Source of the DNA: Neocallimastix lanati (nom. inval.)
Taxonomy: Eukaryota; Neocallimastigomycota; Neocallimastigomycetes; Neocallimastigales; Neocallimastigaceae
DNA length: 64,000 nt
NCBI GenBank assembly: GCA_016946835.1
Contig: JACVTC010000133.1
Coordinates: 183,501 to 247,500 of the forward strand
Direction: 5' to 3'
Shown here: positions 1 to 12,055 of the stretch, one piece after another
Numbering within the stretch: the first letter of the stretch is position 1
How the letters are laid out: each line of letters begins with the position of its first letter
Position numbers and translations under genes: made by a program
Notes under the pieces: generated by a model
What the model saw: the letters and a program-made list of their open reading frames with translations, nothing else
What the model was told of the DNA's origin: nothing
Databases searched by the model: none

Positions 1-2598
1 TTCACTTCTAGTAAGTGTTTCCATTGGTTCTGACGTTACAGAAGAAATTTCAATTTGTGATGTAATAGTATTCATTATATCTTCCTCCTCCTTAATTTTC
101 TTTGAATCTAAGAAGTTTTTAAGTTTAAGAAAATGTTTATCAGAAATGCATATATTTTCTGCTTCACTTGTAGAATTAAATGGATAGAAAAAATGATTAT
201 ATTCCACAGTATCAGCAAAATTATTGTCATACCAAAGATAGAAATGATCATTATTAATGGTTATTCTTTTAGAGAAATCATCCTTCTCTAATATAATAGT
301 TTTATTTTGAAAGTATTTATCGTAAACAAGGGTAATCATATCTTTATTAATAGGATGAATATAGAATTTTTTATTATTACTACTTACTAAGTTGACAAAA
401 TAAACCTCTTCCAAGAAAATAGCTACATCATTAAAGAAGACAGTAGTATCCATATTAAAATCAATATTATACTTTACTAAATCATCGGTTTCATATTGTT
501 TACCACAATATAAGATGGCTTCAATTTTTAAAACACTTGAATTAGTATCTGAGAGATAACAATCATAGATTTTTTTTGTTGTTGTAGAATTTTCACTATC
601 TTCAACATGATCAATATATCTCACGAAAAAGTCTTCAAAATATTTATATTTTTCCTTATCGTAGAAAGAAATCTGCTTTTTACAATTAGAGGCTGGAGAT
701 AAAGTAGGAGTAGCAGTATTAATAGTCGTCGTCGTTGTAATCGTTGAACTTGGAATATATTTATCAAATGAGCATTGACCGAATTCACTTTGACAACCAT
801 TTTCAACATAGCAAAGAGGAGAAAGATTATCCTCGGAATATTCAATACATTGACCATCCTTGGTACAACATCCTTTATCACATTTAATATCACCTGAGGA
901 ATGACCACAGCCATTATAAATATTTAGTGGTGAAAAAATAGTGTACTTACCGTTATTTGCAAAACGGTTAGGCGTATCTTCAGAACCCAAATTATTGATA
1001 ACACCTTTTAAAGAAAGTTCTATTAATTTTTCTTTCATGAGTTCGTAAGTCCATTGAATTTCTGGATATTCTGACATAATGGTTGCAGCAATACCTGTTA
1101 CAATAGGAGTAGCACAAGACGTTCCACGTTTCCAATCATAACCTTTCTTGTTATTATTTGTAGCAAAATATACTTGTCCAGGAGCATGAATATCTATACA
1201 TTTTCCATAATTAGAATAAGAAGCAGCATTGTAGGCCTCTTCAATAAAATCATTTCTTACATCTCCAGTGGCACCAACAGCAATGACTCCATCGTATTCA
1301 GAGTAATAATTAAAGCTAGTTTTAATGTTTGTACAACCATTACGACCTTCGTTACCAGAAGCAACAATAAGAATAAATCCTGCATTAATTAATTCAGTAA
1401 TTTTTTCTTGAGTGACTTTACTATAATTAGTCCAATTTCCTCTTGAAAGATTAATCACTGTTTTATGAGGTGTACCGTTTTGTTTTATATAATCAAATGC
1501 TGCCAAAGTATCACTTAATTGTAAACTTGTAGAAAGCATATGAATATTGGCCTTTTTAGCGACACCAAATATAGAACCAGCAGATATTGAGGCGACCATC
1601 ACCCCATGATCTGGATAGGTGTCATCAAAGGTACAAAAGTTCTTATTATCTTCCGTTACTGGATTGATTTTGGAACTTCTGATCACTGCATCACAAACAA
1701 CGACACGTTTATCCTCTTTCTCTTCATAGTAATTAAAATCGGTAAGATTTAAATCAATACCAGCATCAATAAGATAAATATCAATACCTTTTCCAGCAGA
1801 AGCAGGATAATAATAATTATTATCATATTTCTTAGTATTATCCTTAATATATTTTGCTTGTGATATTAATGATAAATGGGAAAAAGAATTAGTAAAAAGA
1901 GTTTTTTGTTCTTGAACATTAACATCAGTCCAATTAGTTTCCTTTTTAATATACTGTTGATCATAATAATGATTAGATATTTCTTCATCAGCAACTTGAT
2001 ATTTCATTTCTACAGACTTTTCACAATCAATTACATTAGGTAATTTCATTACTTCTTCGACAATATCATCAGAAAGATAGACATTAATAGCATAATAATT
2101 GGCGACAGGACAAATATGATTAATTAAATTAGAATCAATATAAATGTATTCTTCGTCGTCATTGTTACTTAAACCATTTTCAATTTCGAATTCTGTTGAA
2201 TTAAAGTTACGTTTATAATTATTGCTTTTTGAATTAAAGTTAAGTTTATAATTATTGCTTTTTGGTCTATTTGTATTATTAAATATATAATTAATATTTT
2301 TATTTATATTATTACGTTTTTTCAATGAAATGTTTTCAAGTTCATTTAATTTTTCATCTTTCTCCCCATTTTCTAATATATAAGTATCTGCATTATCAAT
2401 AATAATTTCATATATATCATTCATTCTATCATTGACTAAATTATCAATAGCATTTTGAATTTCCTCACTTTCTTTATCATATTCTTTATCATTTTCACTT
2501 CTTCGAATAGATACTATATAATAATTGTTTTCTGCATAAACTTTAATAATAAGTTCAAAAATTTCAATTATAATGAAAAATAATGAATAATAATTCAT
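1..2598 (-). CDS. Secreted subtilisin-like serine protease (S8) with CBM18-like module, partial
   Basis: One open frame of 866 codons runs from the ATG at 2598 to the window edge with no stop, so the C-terminus is missing. Residues 1-22 look like a signal peptide (hydrophobic core ending VYA). An Asn-rich propeptide-like region follows to about residue 260. The S8 domain has an intact catalytic set: Asp278 in LIDAGID, His331 in PDHGVMVAS, oxyanion Asn416 in VASGNEG, and Ser494 in GTSCATP. The His motif has GV where most subtilases have GT. Residues 563-609 form a Cys-rich hevein/CBM18-like module ending GCQSEFGQC, then a Thr-rich linker and an unrecognised C-terminal region. Residues near 115-140 contain an 11-residue tandem duplication (33 nt). 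The role inferred is an extracellular endopeptidase held on chitin or wall glycans. The family call is firm; the substrate is unknown. Confidence 0.93.
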   Translation of the reverse strand, partial: MNYYSLFFIIIEIFELIIKVYAENNYYIVSIRRSENDKEYDKESEEIQNAIDNLVNDRMNDIYEIIIDNADTYILENGEKDEKLNELENISLKKRNNINKNINYIFNNTNRPKSNNYKLNFNSKSNNYKRNFNSTEFEIENGLSNNDDEEYIYIDSNLINHICPVANYYAINVYLSDDIVEEVMKLPNVIDCEKSVEMKYQVADEEISNHYYDQQYIKKETNWTDVNVQEQKTLFTNSFSHLSLISQAKYIKDNTKKYDNNYYYPASAGKGIDIYLIDAGIDLNLTDFNYYEEKEDKRVVVCDAVIRSSKINPVTEDNKNFCTFDDTYPDHGVMVASISAGSIFGVAKKANIHMLSTSLQLSDTLAAFDYIKQNGTPHKTVINLSRGNWTNYSKVTQEKITELINAGFILIVASGNEGRNGCTNIKTSFNYYSEYDGVIAVGATGDVRNDFIEEAYNAASYSNYGKCIDIHAPGQVYFATNNNKKGYDWKRGTSCATPIVTGIAATIMSEYPEIQWTYELMKEKLIELSLKGVINNLGSEDTPNRFANNGKYTIFSPLNIYNGCGHSSGDIKCDKGCCTKDGQCIEYSEDNLSPLCYVENGCQSEFGQCSFDKYIPSSTITTTTTINTATPTLSPASNCKKQISFYDKEKYKYFEDFFVRYIDHVEDSENSTTTKKIYDCYLSDTNSSVLKIEAILYCGKQYETDDLVKYNIDFNMDTTVFFNDVAIFLEEVYFVNLVSSNNKKFYIHPINKDMITLVYDKYFQNKTIILEKDDFSKRITINNDHFYLWYDNNFADTVEYNHFFYPFNSTSEAENICISDKHFLKLKNFLDSKKIKEEEDIMNTITSQIEISSVTSEPMETLTRSE

Positions 2599-2710
2599 TT
2601 TAATATATATTTATATATATTATATTTTTTTTTTACTTATTAATAATATTATTTTTTATATATATTCTAATTTATTAATTTCTTTCTATTTTCTTTTTTT
2701 TTTTTCTTTT

Positions 2711-2758
<48 letters not shown>

Positions 2759-3684
2759 TTTTATTATTATTATTATTATGTATAATTTATTTATGTTTTT
2801 GGTTTTCAATTAACATAATTTATATTATTTAAAAAGTATTTAAATTTTATTTTAAATAAATAAAATTTATAAATCATAAATTCATTTTTATTCTTCTATT
2901 TTCTTATTTATATATATATATTTTTTAGTACTTCATATGTATTAAATATTATTATATATAATATATATAATATACTATATATAATATATATATAAAGTCA
3001 ACTTTTTTATAAAAAAAAAAAAAAAGAAAAAAGAAAAAAGAAAAAAGAAAATAGTAAAATAAATAAAACCTTATTACTATTTTAATTTATTTTTTTTTTC
3101 CACAAGTTTAAAATAATAATTTTTTTTAAAATATTTAAAGTTTTTTTTTCTTTTCTGTTTATTAATATAAAATATAAATTAATTTATTAATAGTGATAAT
3201 TAATATTTATTTACTATTCATTTAATAATACATTTAATTTAATATAAAAATAAAATAAAAATCTCGATGATACTTTTATTTTGAATAATACTTTTTTTTT
3301 TTTTATTTATTTTATAATATATATATTTAATCTTAAATTTTTAAATTTTAATTTTTATTTTTTTTTTTTTTGTTATTTTGATTGAAGACTTCAAAATAAA
3401 AAATAAAATTTGACCAGGACCATTATATTATTACTTGATTAACTAAAGATTTATTTATTTATTTATTTATCTATTTATCTATTCATTTTATTAATTATTC
3501 AATTTTTTTTTGTTGTAATGTTTATTATTACAATTGAAATAAATTATTTCCTTTTATTTATAATTTATTATATTTGTTATTTATTAATAATATTATATAA
3601 GACTTCCATTTTTCTAAAATTTTTTGTATTTAATATTCTATTCTTTTTTTTTTTCTTTTTTTTTTTCTTTTTTTTTTTTTTTTG

Positions 3685-3715
<31 letters not shown>

Positions 3716-4778
3716 TTATTTGTTATTATTATCATTGTTACTAATAGATATTGATAAAGCATGAAAATTTATTGATGTTTCCCATTGAAGTATTTGTGTA
3801 AGTCTTATATTCTCCAAATTACAATTATTTCCTATAAACAATTTCATTTTATTAAAGTATTTAAACATTTCTAACAATTAACATTTTAAGAGTTTTCTTA
3901 TTACTATAATAATATTATTTAGTATTTAAATAATTTTTTTTTTTATTTTATAATCCTATATTTATTTTAATTTTATTATTATTTAAAGTTTCATTTTATA
4001 TCAATATCCTAAATTAATTTAATTAAAATCAGAAGTTTTTTGTTTTATTATTCTTAATATTTTTATTATTTACTTTATCATTCATTTATATTAATATTAC
4101 TATAATAATAATATTAGTCATAATATAATAATATTTATTATAATAATAATAATAATATAATGATAATTAAAAATTTTGATATAAATATTAATTACAATTT
4201 GTTATTTTCTTTTTCTTATTTTTTAAAAAAAAAAAATTATTTTGATTTTGTTAATAGAAATTTTAATAATAGTAAAATTTGAAGTAAAATTAATTTATTA
4301 TTTAATATATATTATTTTTTATATTATCTTATATTACCAATATAATGTATTCTCATACTTAACATTAAAGTTGAACCAATATTTGATAATAAAATTTTAT
4401 TAAAAAATACTATTTATAAAAGTTTGATTGGATTTAAGTGAATTAAATTTTAATAAATTTTAATTAAATTTGTAAAATATATTTAACTCAATAAATTACT
4501 TTTGATACATCTTAAAATATAAAAAAATATATCAATAATTTAATTTTTGTTTATTATGGATATAAATAAATGTATCAATAATTTAATTTTTGTTTATTAT
4601 AGATAAGTTAATTGATTTTTTTTTTCTATGTATGTATTTTATATAAAACACAATAAAACTAAATTAAAGCTTGTTCTATGAAATTTTAACTATTTTAAAT
4701 TATTAATTATTAATATATAAATATCACAATTACAATATATTCTTTCATAATTAATAATTAATTGTTTAAATTCAACTT

Positions 4779-4929
4779 AACAATTTTTTAAAAATAAAAA
4801 AAAAATAATACATGAAATATCAAAATTTAATAAAAAAAAAAAAACTTAGCAATCCTATTGTAAACTTTTTTTTATATTAAATTTTGATATTTCATGTATT
4901 ATTTTTTTTTTTATTTTTAAAAAATTGTT
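4779..4929. repeat. Long inverted repeat (foldback)
   Basis: The left arm at 4779-4843 and right arm at 4866-4929 are reverse complements apart from A/T tract length. A perfect core of about 29 nt contains TACATGAAATATCAAAATTT. The spacer between arms is about 22 nt. No target-site duplication or gene is evident. It could be a foldback or MITE-like element, or a replication-generated hairpin. Confidence 0.75.
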
Positions 4930-5067
4930 AATTAATATAATAATTTTTGTAATTACCTTAAAGAGAAAATAAAAAATAAACAAACAAAAATATTATTTTT
5001 TATTTTATAATTTTTATTAAGTTAATTTTGCACTTTTATTATTATTATTATTTTTTTTTTATCTTTG

Positions 5068-5194
5068 TATTTTTAATTTCTTTAAGTAAAAATAAAAAGT
5101 ATGACTTTTTTTTTTAATTCAAATAGAAATTATTTTTAATTTCTTTAAGTAAAAATAAAAAGTATGACTTTTTTTTTTTAATTCAAATAGAAAT
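5068..5194. repeat. Tandem duplication, 63-bp unit, two copies
   Basis: Two near-identical adjacent units, each containing TTTCTTTAAGTAAAAATAAA followed by a T tract and AATTCAAATAGAAAT. Confidence 0.85.
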
Positions 5195-5267
5195 TATATA
5201 ATAAAAAGAAAAGTACAACTTTTTTCTTATTATATATTGTATTTATTTCATTCGGATTTACAACCTA

Positions 5268-5311
<44 letters not shown>

Positions 5312-5668
5312 AAAAAAAGGAAAAAAAAATTATTTGTGAATAGTTTTAATTGTAAAAAAATTTTAAAACCTAGAGTTAATTTATTATGGTTCTCTTTTAA
5401 TATTTATAAATACTTAATCATATAATTAATGGTGAAGAAATGAAAATATTAATAAATATAAATTAATTTTTTATAAAAACAGAATAAAGAATATTAAATA
5501 TCAATTATATATAAAAAATTTTTAAAAAGTACATGAGGCGGAACGAATCAATTCCTACAGGAATATAAAAAAGTATTATAATTATAACATAATAAATATA
5601 CATAATAAATGTAACATTATAGTACTACACATAAATGATTCCATACATAAAAAAATTGTAAATACAAG

Positions 5669-5705
<37 letters not shown>

Positions 5706-5734
5706 AAAAAATTGAAAAAGATACATGAAAGAAA

Positions 5735-5820
5735 AATGGTACTATTTCACCCTCAATACTACGAGAATTAAAATGGTTTTCTCTCAGTGAACCTCTTAGA
5801 AGGTAATTGGTCCCTGATGG
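5735..5820. repeat. Dispersed GC-richer block directly after a long poly-A tract
   Basis: The block is less AT-rich than its surroundings and follows a poly-A tract. It shares an interrupted match with 52727-52802, which also follows a poly-A tract in the same orientation. Common pieces are TCAC-CTC-ATA, GAGAA-TAA-ATGGT and GTGAAC. Read on the minus strand, the block runs into poly-T. Its nature is unknown. Confidence 0.45.
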
Positions 5821-6129
5821 ACATAATTTATTATCGTTATGATAAAATAAAACAAAAACATTATCTGAAAATGTTAGAGAAGAGATTATATACTTATAAT
5901 TTGTACATTTAATATTTTAATATTTTATAGTAATCAAATTTAACACAAATTTTGTTATTATTAATATTTATTTGTAATTTGTTAATATTTTAATTATTAT
6001 TTTATTGTATTTTATTTATTATTTTTATATTTATCTATTTATATATAAGTGTATTTATTTATTTACTTTATTTTTTTTTTATTTTTTTTTATATTTCAAT
6101 TTTTTTTTTTTTTTTTTTTTTTTAATCTT

Positions 6130-6380
6130 GTTATTTCATAATTATTATTAGTACTATATACTATTTATAATATATATAATATATATTTTATATATTTATA
6201 TTTTTTTTATTATTTTTTTTTTTTTGAAGCACTTATCATATTAATTATTATTATTATTATTTTTATTCTTTTTATAACATGTAACTACTACAAAAATCAA
6301 TATATATGTTACATAAGATGTTTTAGAGGAAAATGTTTCATATTCATCACATTTTCCTATATCATTTACATCATTATTAT
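6130..6380 (-). repeat. Partial duplicate of the LRR gene's terminal exon
   Basis: The last exon of the adjacent LRR gene (6507-6696) and its 3' flank recur here. On the minus strand the copy from about 6375 to the TAA at 6241-6243 keeps an open frame. It includes NDVNDIGKC and ends CYKKNKNNNNN. Compared with the exon in use, about ten hydrophobic residues of the membrane segment are gone, and so is the 5' part of the exon with its acceptor. It may be a relic or an unused alternative terminal exon. Confidence 0.75.
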
Positions 6381-6506
6381 GTAATTTGTTATTACATAAT
6401 TATTGTTAGTACTATATATACTATTTATAACATATATAGTATATATATTTATATTATTTTTATTATTATTATTATTTTTCTTTTTTTTTTTGAAATATTT
6501 ATCTTA

Positions 6507-7841
6507 TTAATTATTATTATTATTTTTTTTATTCTTTTTACAGCATGTAACTATGAGAATTAGGAGAATAATCACTACGACTACTACTACAAAAATCAAT
6601 TTATATGTTTTATAAGACGTTTTAGAAGAAGTTTCATATTCAACACATTTTCCTATATCATTTACATCATTATTGAATTCATTTCCTGATAAGCATCTAA
6701 AATAATATTAATAGCATTATTATATAATATTTAATAAAATTTTAAATTTTATTTATTTTTACTAGTAAAATAATAAATACTTTTTAAAAGTATATATACA
6801 TAAATAATTATATTATTTATTAATTCAAAATAAAACTTTATTTCTATAATTATTTAAATTCATTTGTTTCATAAAAACTTACAAAGTATTGATTTTAGTA
6901 TTATTTGGAATATCTAAATTTCCAGATAATTCGTTATTACGAATATCTCTATATAATTATATAAAGATCAATATATATATGAAAAAAAAAAAAAAAAATT
7001 CATGAGATTATATTTTTTGTTATTATTAAACTATTTTTACATATATCTATAACTACATATATATATAAATAAAAAATTCTATGAAATAAATGAATTATTG
7101 CTTTTTAAAATATTATTTTTTAAACTTGTAATAATTTATTATATTATTTTAAAAAGTCATTTTAAAATATTTTTTTTATATATATTATATTTTAAATTTA
7201 TTTATTATAAAAACTTACAAATGTTTAAGATTAGAATTTTTTGGAATAACTAATTCTCCTGATAATTTATTGTTACTAACATCTCTATATAATTGAGTAT
7301 ATTTATTAATAAATAATTTATATAATATTATATTTATATTTTTAGAATTATAAACTTTATAATATCTTATATATATAGAATTTAAGAATTTTTTTTTAAA
7401 TATTTATTTTAAATCCAACTATTAATAAATCTTACAATATTTGTAATGTTGAATTTTCTGGAATATTTAATTGTCCTGTTAATTCATTATCATAAACATG
7501 TCTAATAATTTACCAAATCCATTTATTTATAATAAAAAATTAATCATATAATATAAAATTTTATTCATTAGTTTAATAAATATAATGTTCCGTTCCAAGA
7601 TGAAATTTTTATTATCATATTTTATTTTAAATTAATTTATTATTAAAACTTACAATTCTTCTAATTTAGAATTATTTGGAATAACTAATTCTCCTGTTAA
7701 TTTATTTTTTCCAACATCCCTATTTAATAATAAAAAAATCAAAAATATTTTTAAATAAATTTTTTTAGAATTATATTTCCATTTTTGGAAATATTAATTT
7801 TTAATATATATATAAATTTATATATATAAATTGAATTAAAA

Positions 7842-7877
<36 letters not shown>

Positions 7878-10189
7878 GAGATTTAAATCTTATTTGATAA
7901 ATAAAACTTACAAAAATGTTAATTTTGAATTTTCTGGGATATTTAATTTTCCTGAAAATTGATTATTTGGAATATCTCTAATTTATTTGTACAGAATAAA
8001 AATATATATATATGTATATATATATGTATTTTTATTAATAAATTTTTTAATAAATATTTATAAATATTGATTATTAATTTCCAATATTTATGTTATCTAT
8101 TTATATATAACTATTAATTTAACAATAAAATTATTATTTCAATATTTATTTTAAATATTAGTTATTAAACTTACAACTTTATTAATTCTGAATTTTCTGG
8201 AATAACTAATTCTCCTGTTAACTTATTATCAGCAACAGATCTAGTAATTAAATATATTTATTTGAATTATGAAAAAAAAAAATAAATTTTTTTTATAAAT
8301 AAATTTTCAAAAAAAAAGATATTTATTTATTTAAGAATTATTTAATTATAATAGCTTATTTTTAAAAGTAAATACTTATATATATTTTTATTTAAAATAA
8401 AAATTTAATTTATACATTTATTTAAATTAATTAGTGATTAAACTTACAAAATTTTTAACTTTGAATCTTTTGGAATATTTAAGTTTCCCGTAAGCATATT
8501 ACTGTAAATATGTCTAATAATTGAATATATTTAAAAAAAAAAAAAAAATTAATATTCATTTATAAATTTCATATATACATATATATATTATTTATATTTA
8601 TGAATTATTTGCTTTCAATAATATAATATTTCCATATAAAAATTAATATATATTTTAAAATTAAAATAATAATAATAATATTTATAACAATTTTTTGTTT
8701 TATTTTGTTTTACTTTTTATATTTATTTATATTTATTTAATTATAAAACTTACAATTCTTCTAAATTAGAATTTTCTGGAATGACTAAATCTCCTGATAA
8801 ACTATTTCTTCTTGCATCTCTAATAATAATAATAATAATTAAAATAATAATAAATATATATATATATATATATTAAAATTAAAAACTTTTTTTTTTTCAA
8901 ATATTTATAATTATTTCCAAAAATTTAAATTTCATTAAATATATTTATTTAAACCTAATTATTTTTAAAACTTACAATTTCTTAAGTTGGGAATTTTTTG
9001 GAATATTTAATTTTCCTGTTAATTTATTAAAATGAACATTCCTAATAATCGAATATATTATTCGTATAAATATTTAATATTTACATTAATATTTTATTTG
9101 TTTTTATTTGTTTCTTCTTTAAAGCTATTTATATTTATGAATTATTTATAGATTTATATATATTTAAATATTTGATTATAACACTTACAATTCTTCTAAT
9201 TTTGAATTCTCTGGAATGTCTAAATTTCCTGTATATCTATTATTAGAAATATTTCTAAAATAATAAAAGTATTTATTATATATATATTTATAAATAAAAC
9301 TTGCAAATATATATATATATTTTTTCTTGAAATACTTATATATATAGAATTTTATTTATATATATTCCGATTTTTCATATTTATAATTTATAGTTTATTA
9401 TATATATTTTAATAAAAAAATTTATCAAAATTTTTATTTAATTCCATTTGTCAACAAGACTTACAAATACTTCAATGTGGAATTACTTGGAATAACTAAA
9501 TCTCCTTGTAATAGATTTTTACTAATATCTCTAATATTTGAATAATATTTATATATTTATATAAAAAAGATTTTTCATTAATAAAGTTATTTATAAATTA
9601 TATCTATATTTTTTTATTTTTTATTTTTAATATATATTTTATATTTATGTAAAACAAATCTCAAAATATAAATAATAAATATAATAAAATAAATTAACAT
9701 TAATTTTAATTTCTTAATATTTACAACACTTCCAGATTTTGGAAATTATCTACAAATGTTTGTATTGTAAGGTTTTCCTCTTGTTTTAATTCAGACTCTA
9801 AATGTCTATATAATTAAATATATATATACATATATATTAATAATTATAATTAATATTAATTTAAAATATAAAATAATTTTATAGATATATATATTTTAGT
9901 GAAATTTTAAATTGTTAGTTAAATTTTTTTTTTTAATATTATATTTAAAAAACTATCCTATATTCATTATTTAATATTATTATTATAATTGTTATAAATT
10001 TTACAATTTAATAATATGGTTTTGACTTTCATCGCATTCGACTTTATCATTTTTACAACAGTCGTCCCCATAATTTTTAACTTTTTCAACATCAATTAAA
10101 TTTTTAAGTTTTTTGCATTCCTCAACAGGTACGGAATAAGTTAATGCAAAAATATTGGAAAAAACTAAAAATAATGTGTAAAATTTCAT
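6507..10189 (-). CDS. Leucine-rich-repeat surface protein, 14 exons, C-terminal membrane anchor
   Basis: Exons on the minus strand: 10189-10005, 9805-9725, 9530-9465, 9254-9189, 9041-8976, 8819-8754, 8513-8448, 8240-8175, 7977-7912, 7719-7654, 7501-7436, 7284-7219, 6948-6883, 6696-6507. They total 1182 nt, 393 residues. Exon 1 encodes a signal peptide (MKFYTLFLVFSNIFALTYS) and a Cys-containing N-cap. Exons 3-13 are each exactly 66 nt and encode one 22-residue repeat of the form LxxxxNxLxGxLxIPxNSxL. Every intron interrupts a Leu codon in the same phase (TT, then A or G), with GTAAG donors (GTAAAA and GTAAAT in the first two) and AG acceptors. Exon 14 encodes a Val/Ile-rich transmembrane helix, CCKKNKK and an Asn tail. 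The likely role is cell-surface recognition or adhesion; the ligand is unknown. Confidence 0.9.
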
Positions 10190-10202
10190 TCTTCTTTTTT
10201 TA

Positions 10203-10486
10203 ATTTTAGTTAATATAAAATATTATTTATTATTTATTTTTTTTATTTTTACTTTTTTTTTTTTTTTATAATTTCGTTTTGAAAAAACTAAAATGTATTT
10301 TTTTTATACTTAAAAATACTATTTAAGAAAAAATTTTTGAAGAAATAAAAATTTATTATAAACTCCAACTATTTATATTTTTTAAATATTGAAAATAAAA
10401 AATTAAAAAATAAAAAAAAAAAAAAAAAAAAAAAAAATCGAATCAATCGAAAAATCTACAACCAAATTATAATTTTCATTTAATCA

Positions 10487-10526
<40 letters not shown>

Positions 10527-10900
10527 TTCTATTTAATAGACTTTAAATAATGAATTCTTTTATTAAATTTTACAATTTGTTGAAAATAAAGTTTATTATA
10601 GTTAATTATTAAGTTAAAATATATTTAAAATTAGTTAATATAAAATATTATTTATTATTTATTTTTTTTATTTTTACTTTTTTTTTTTTTATAATTTCGT
10701 TTTGAAAAAACTAAGATGTATTTTTTTTATACTTAAAAATATTATTTAAGAAAAGATTTTTGAAGAAATAAAAATTTATTATAAACTTCAACTATTTATA
10801 TTTTTTAAATATTGAAAATAAAAAATTAAAAAATAAAAAAAAAAAAAAAAATCGAATTAATCGAAAAATCTACAACCAAATTATAATTTTCATTTAATCA

Positions 10901-10946
<46 letters not shown>

Positions 10947-11515
10947 CTATTTAATAGACTTTAAATAATGAATTCTTAATTAAATTTTACAATTTGTTAA
11001 AAATAAAGTTTATTATAGTTAATTATTAAGTTAAAATATATTTAAAATAAATTTTGTATATGTTAACTAAATATTTGAGGCTTATATAAATTATAACAAT
11101 GAGTTAGTACAAAAATTTGATTGAATTATGTAAATGTATTGACATAAAAAGAATAATATTTTTTATAATTAAAAATATAAAAAAAAAAAAAAAAAAAAAT
11201 CGAATCAATCGAAAAATCTACAACCAAATTATAATTTTCATTTAATCAAAATTAAAAAAAAAAAAAAAAAAAAAAAATTTCTATTTAATAGACTTTAAAT
11301 AATGAATTCTTAATTAAATTTTACAATTTGTTAAAAATAAAGTTTATTATAGTTAATTATTAAGTTAAAATATATTTAAAATAAATTTTGTATATGTTAA
11401 CTAAATATTTGAGGCTTATATAAATTATAACAATGAGTTAGTACAAAAATTTGATTGAATTATGTAAATGTATTGACATAAAAAGAATAATATTTTTTAT
11501 AATTAAAAATATAAG
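10203..11515. repeat. Tandem duplication/triplication upstream of the LRR gene
   Basis: A unit of about 415-425 bp starting just upstream of the LRR start codon repeats at about 10627. A shorter third copy starts near 11190. Landmarks: ATCGAA(T/C)AATCGAAAAATC at about 10438, 10852 and 11198; TTTAATAGACTTTAAATAAT at about 10531, 10949 and 11283; and TGTTAACTAAATATTTGAGG at about 11060 and 11395. Poly-A lengths differ between copies. The repeated DNA includes the gene's probable promoter. Confidence 0.85.
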
Positions 11516-12055
11516 AACTCAATAAAATAAATAAAAAGGGATTAATTAAAACAAAATAAATTTAAAACAATTTAATTTCTGTAGAGGTTCATATTATAAG
11601 GAGTGTGAACATTAATAAATAAATAAATAAATTACTTATACACTAAAGAATTTATTATTACACATTAATAATTTTTTTTAAAGAACTAATTTATTTTATT
11701 GTTAAAAATAACTTTATTAATATTAATATTATTTTAATAACAATATGGGAAACCTTTCTATTTTATTTTTACTATACTATATTTCCTAATTCTTTCTAAA
11801 GAAAGCCCCCCATATAAAATATAGATTATACATATTTTTATATTATTTAATTACATTAGTAAATCCAACCATATAAATTTATTACATAAATTAATATTTA
11901 AAATTATAAAATATAATTAATATAAAAATTATTATATAGAATATAAGAAAATTATTAATAGTAAAGAATATAATAATATATTTTTATATAATAAATTATT
12001 AAGAATATATGTTAAAAATATCATTATTATTTTATTCTTTATCATTTCATTTTTT
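11516..12055. other. AT-rich spacer
   Basis: No coding potential or RNA gene seen. The only notable piece is a short less AT-rich stretch near 11740-11815. Confidence 0.7.

Larger units (their letters stand above)
2599..6130. other. AT-rich intergenic spacer without a recognised gene
   Basis: Contains a T tract at about 2696-2755, probably just upstream of the protease gene, a TTTTG run at 3682-3712, further A/T tracts near 5270-5310 and 5669-5703, and (ATT)n runs. Open frames here translate only to homopolymer-type peptides (poly-Phe, poly-Lys), so none is called. The repeats inside are listed separately. Confidence 0.8.

Noticed and set aside
939..953. Possible splice donor (GGTAAGTAC) inside the protease gene
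   Set aside because: The frame stays open through it, and using the next AG would remove the start of the Cys-rich module.
3518..3762. Open frames on both strands over a T tract
   Set aside because: Translate to poly-Phe or poly-Lys from homopolymers; no gene-like composition.
5237..5425. 62-codon open frame
   Set aside because: Mostly poly-Lys from a poly-A tract; no homologue or context.
10203..11515. CRISPR-like array
   Set aside because: Units are about 420 bp direct duplications with no short repeat-spacer structure, in a eukaryotic context.
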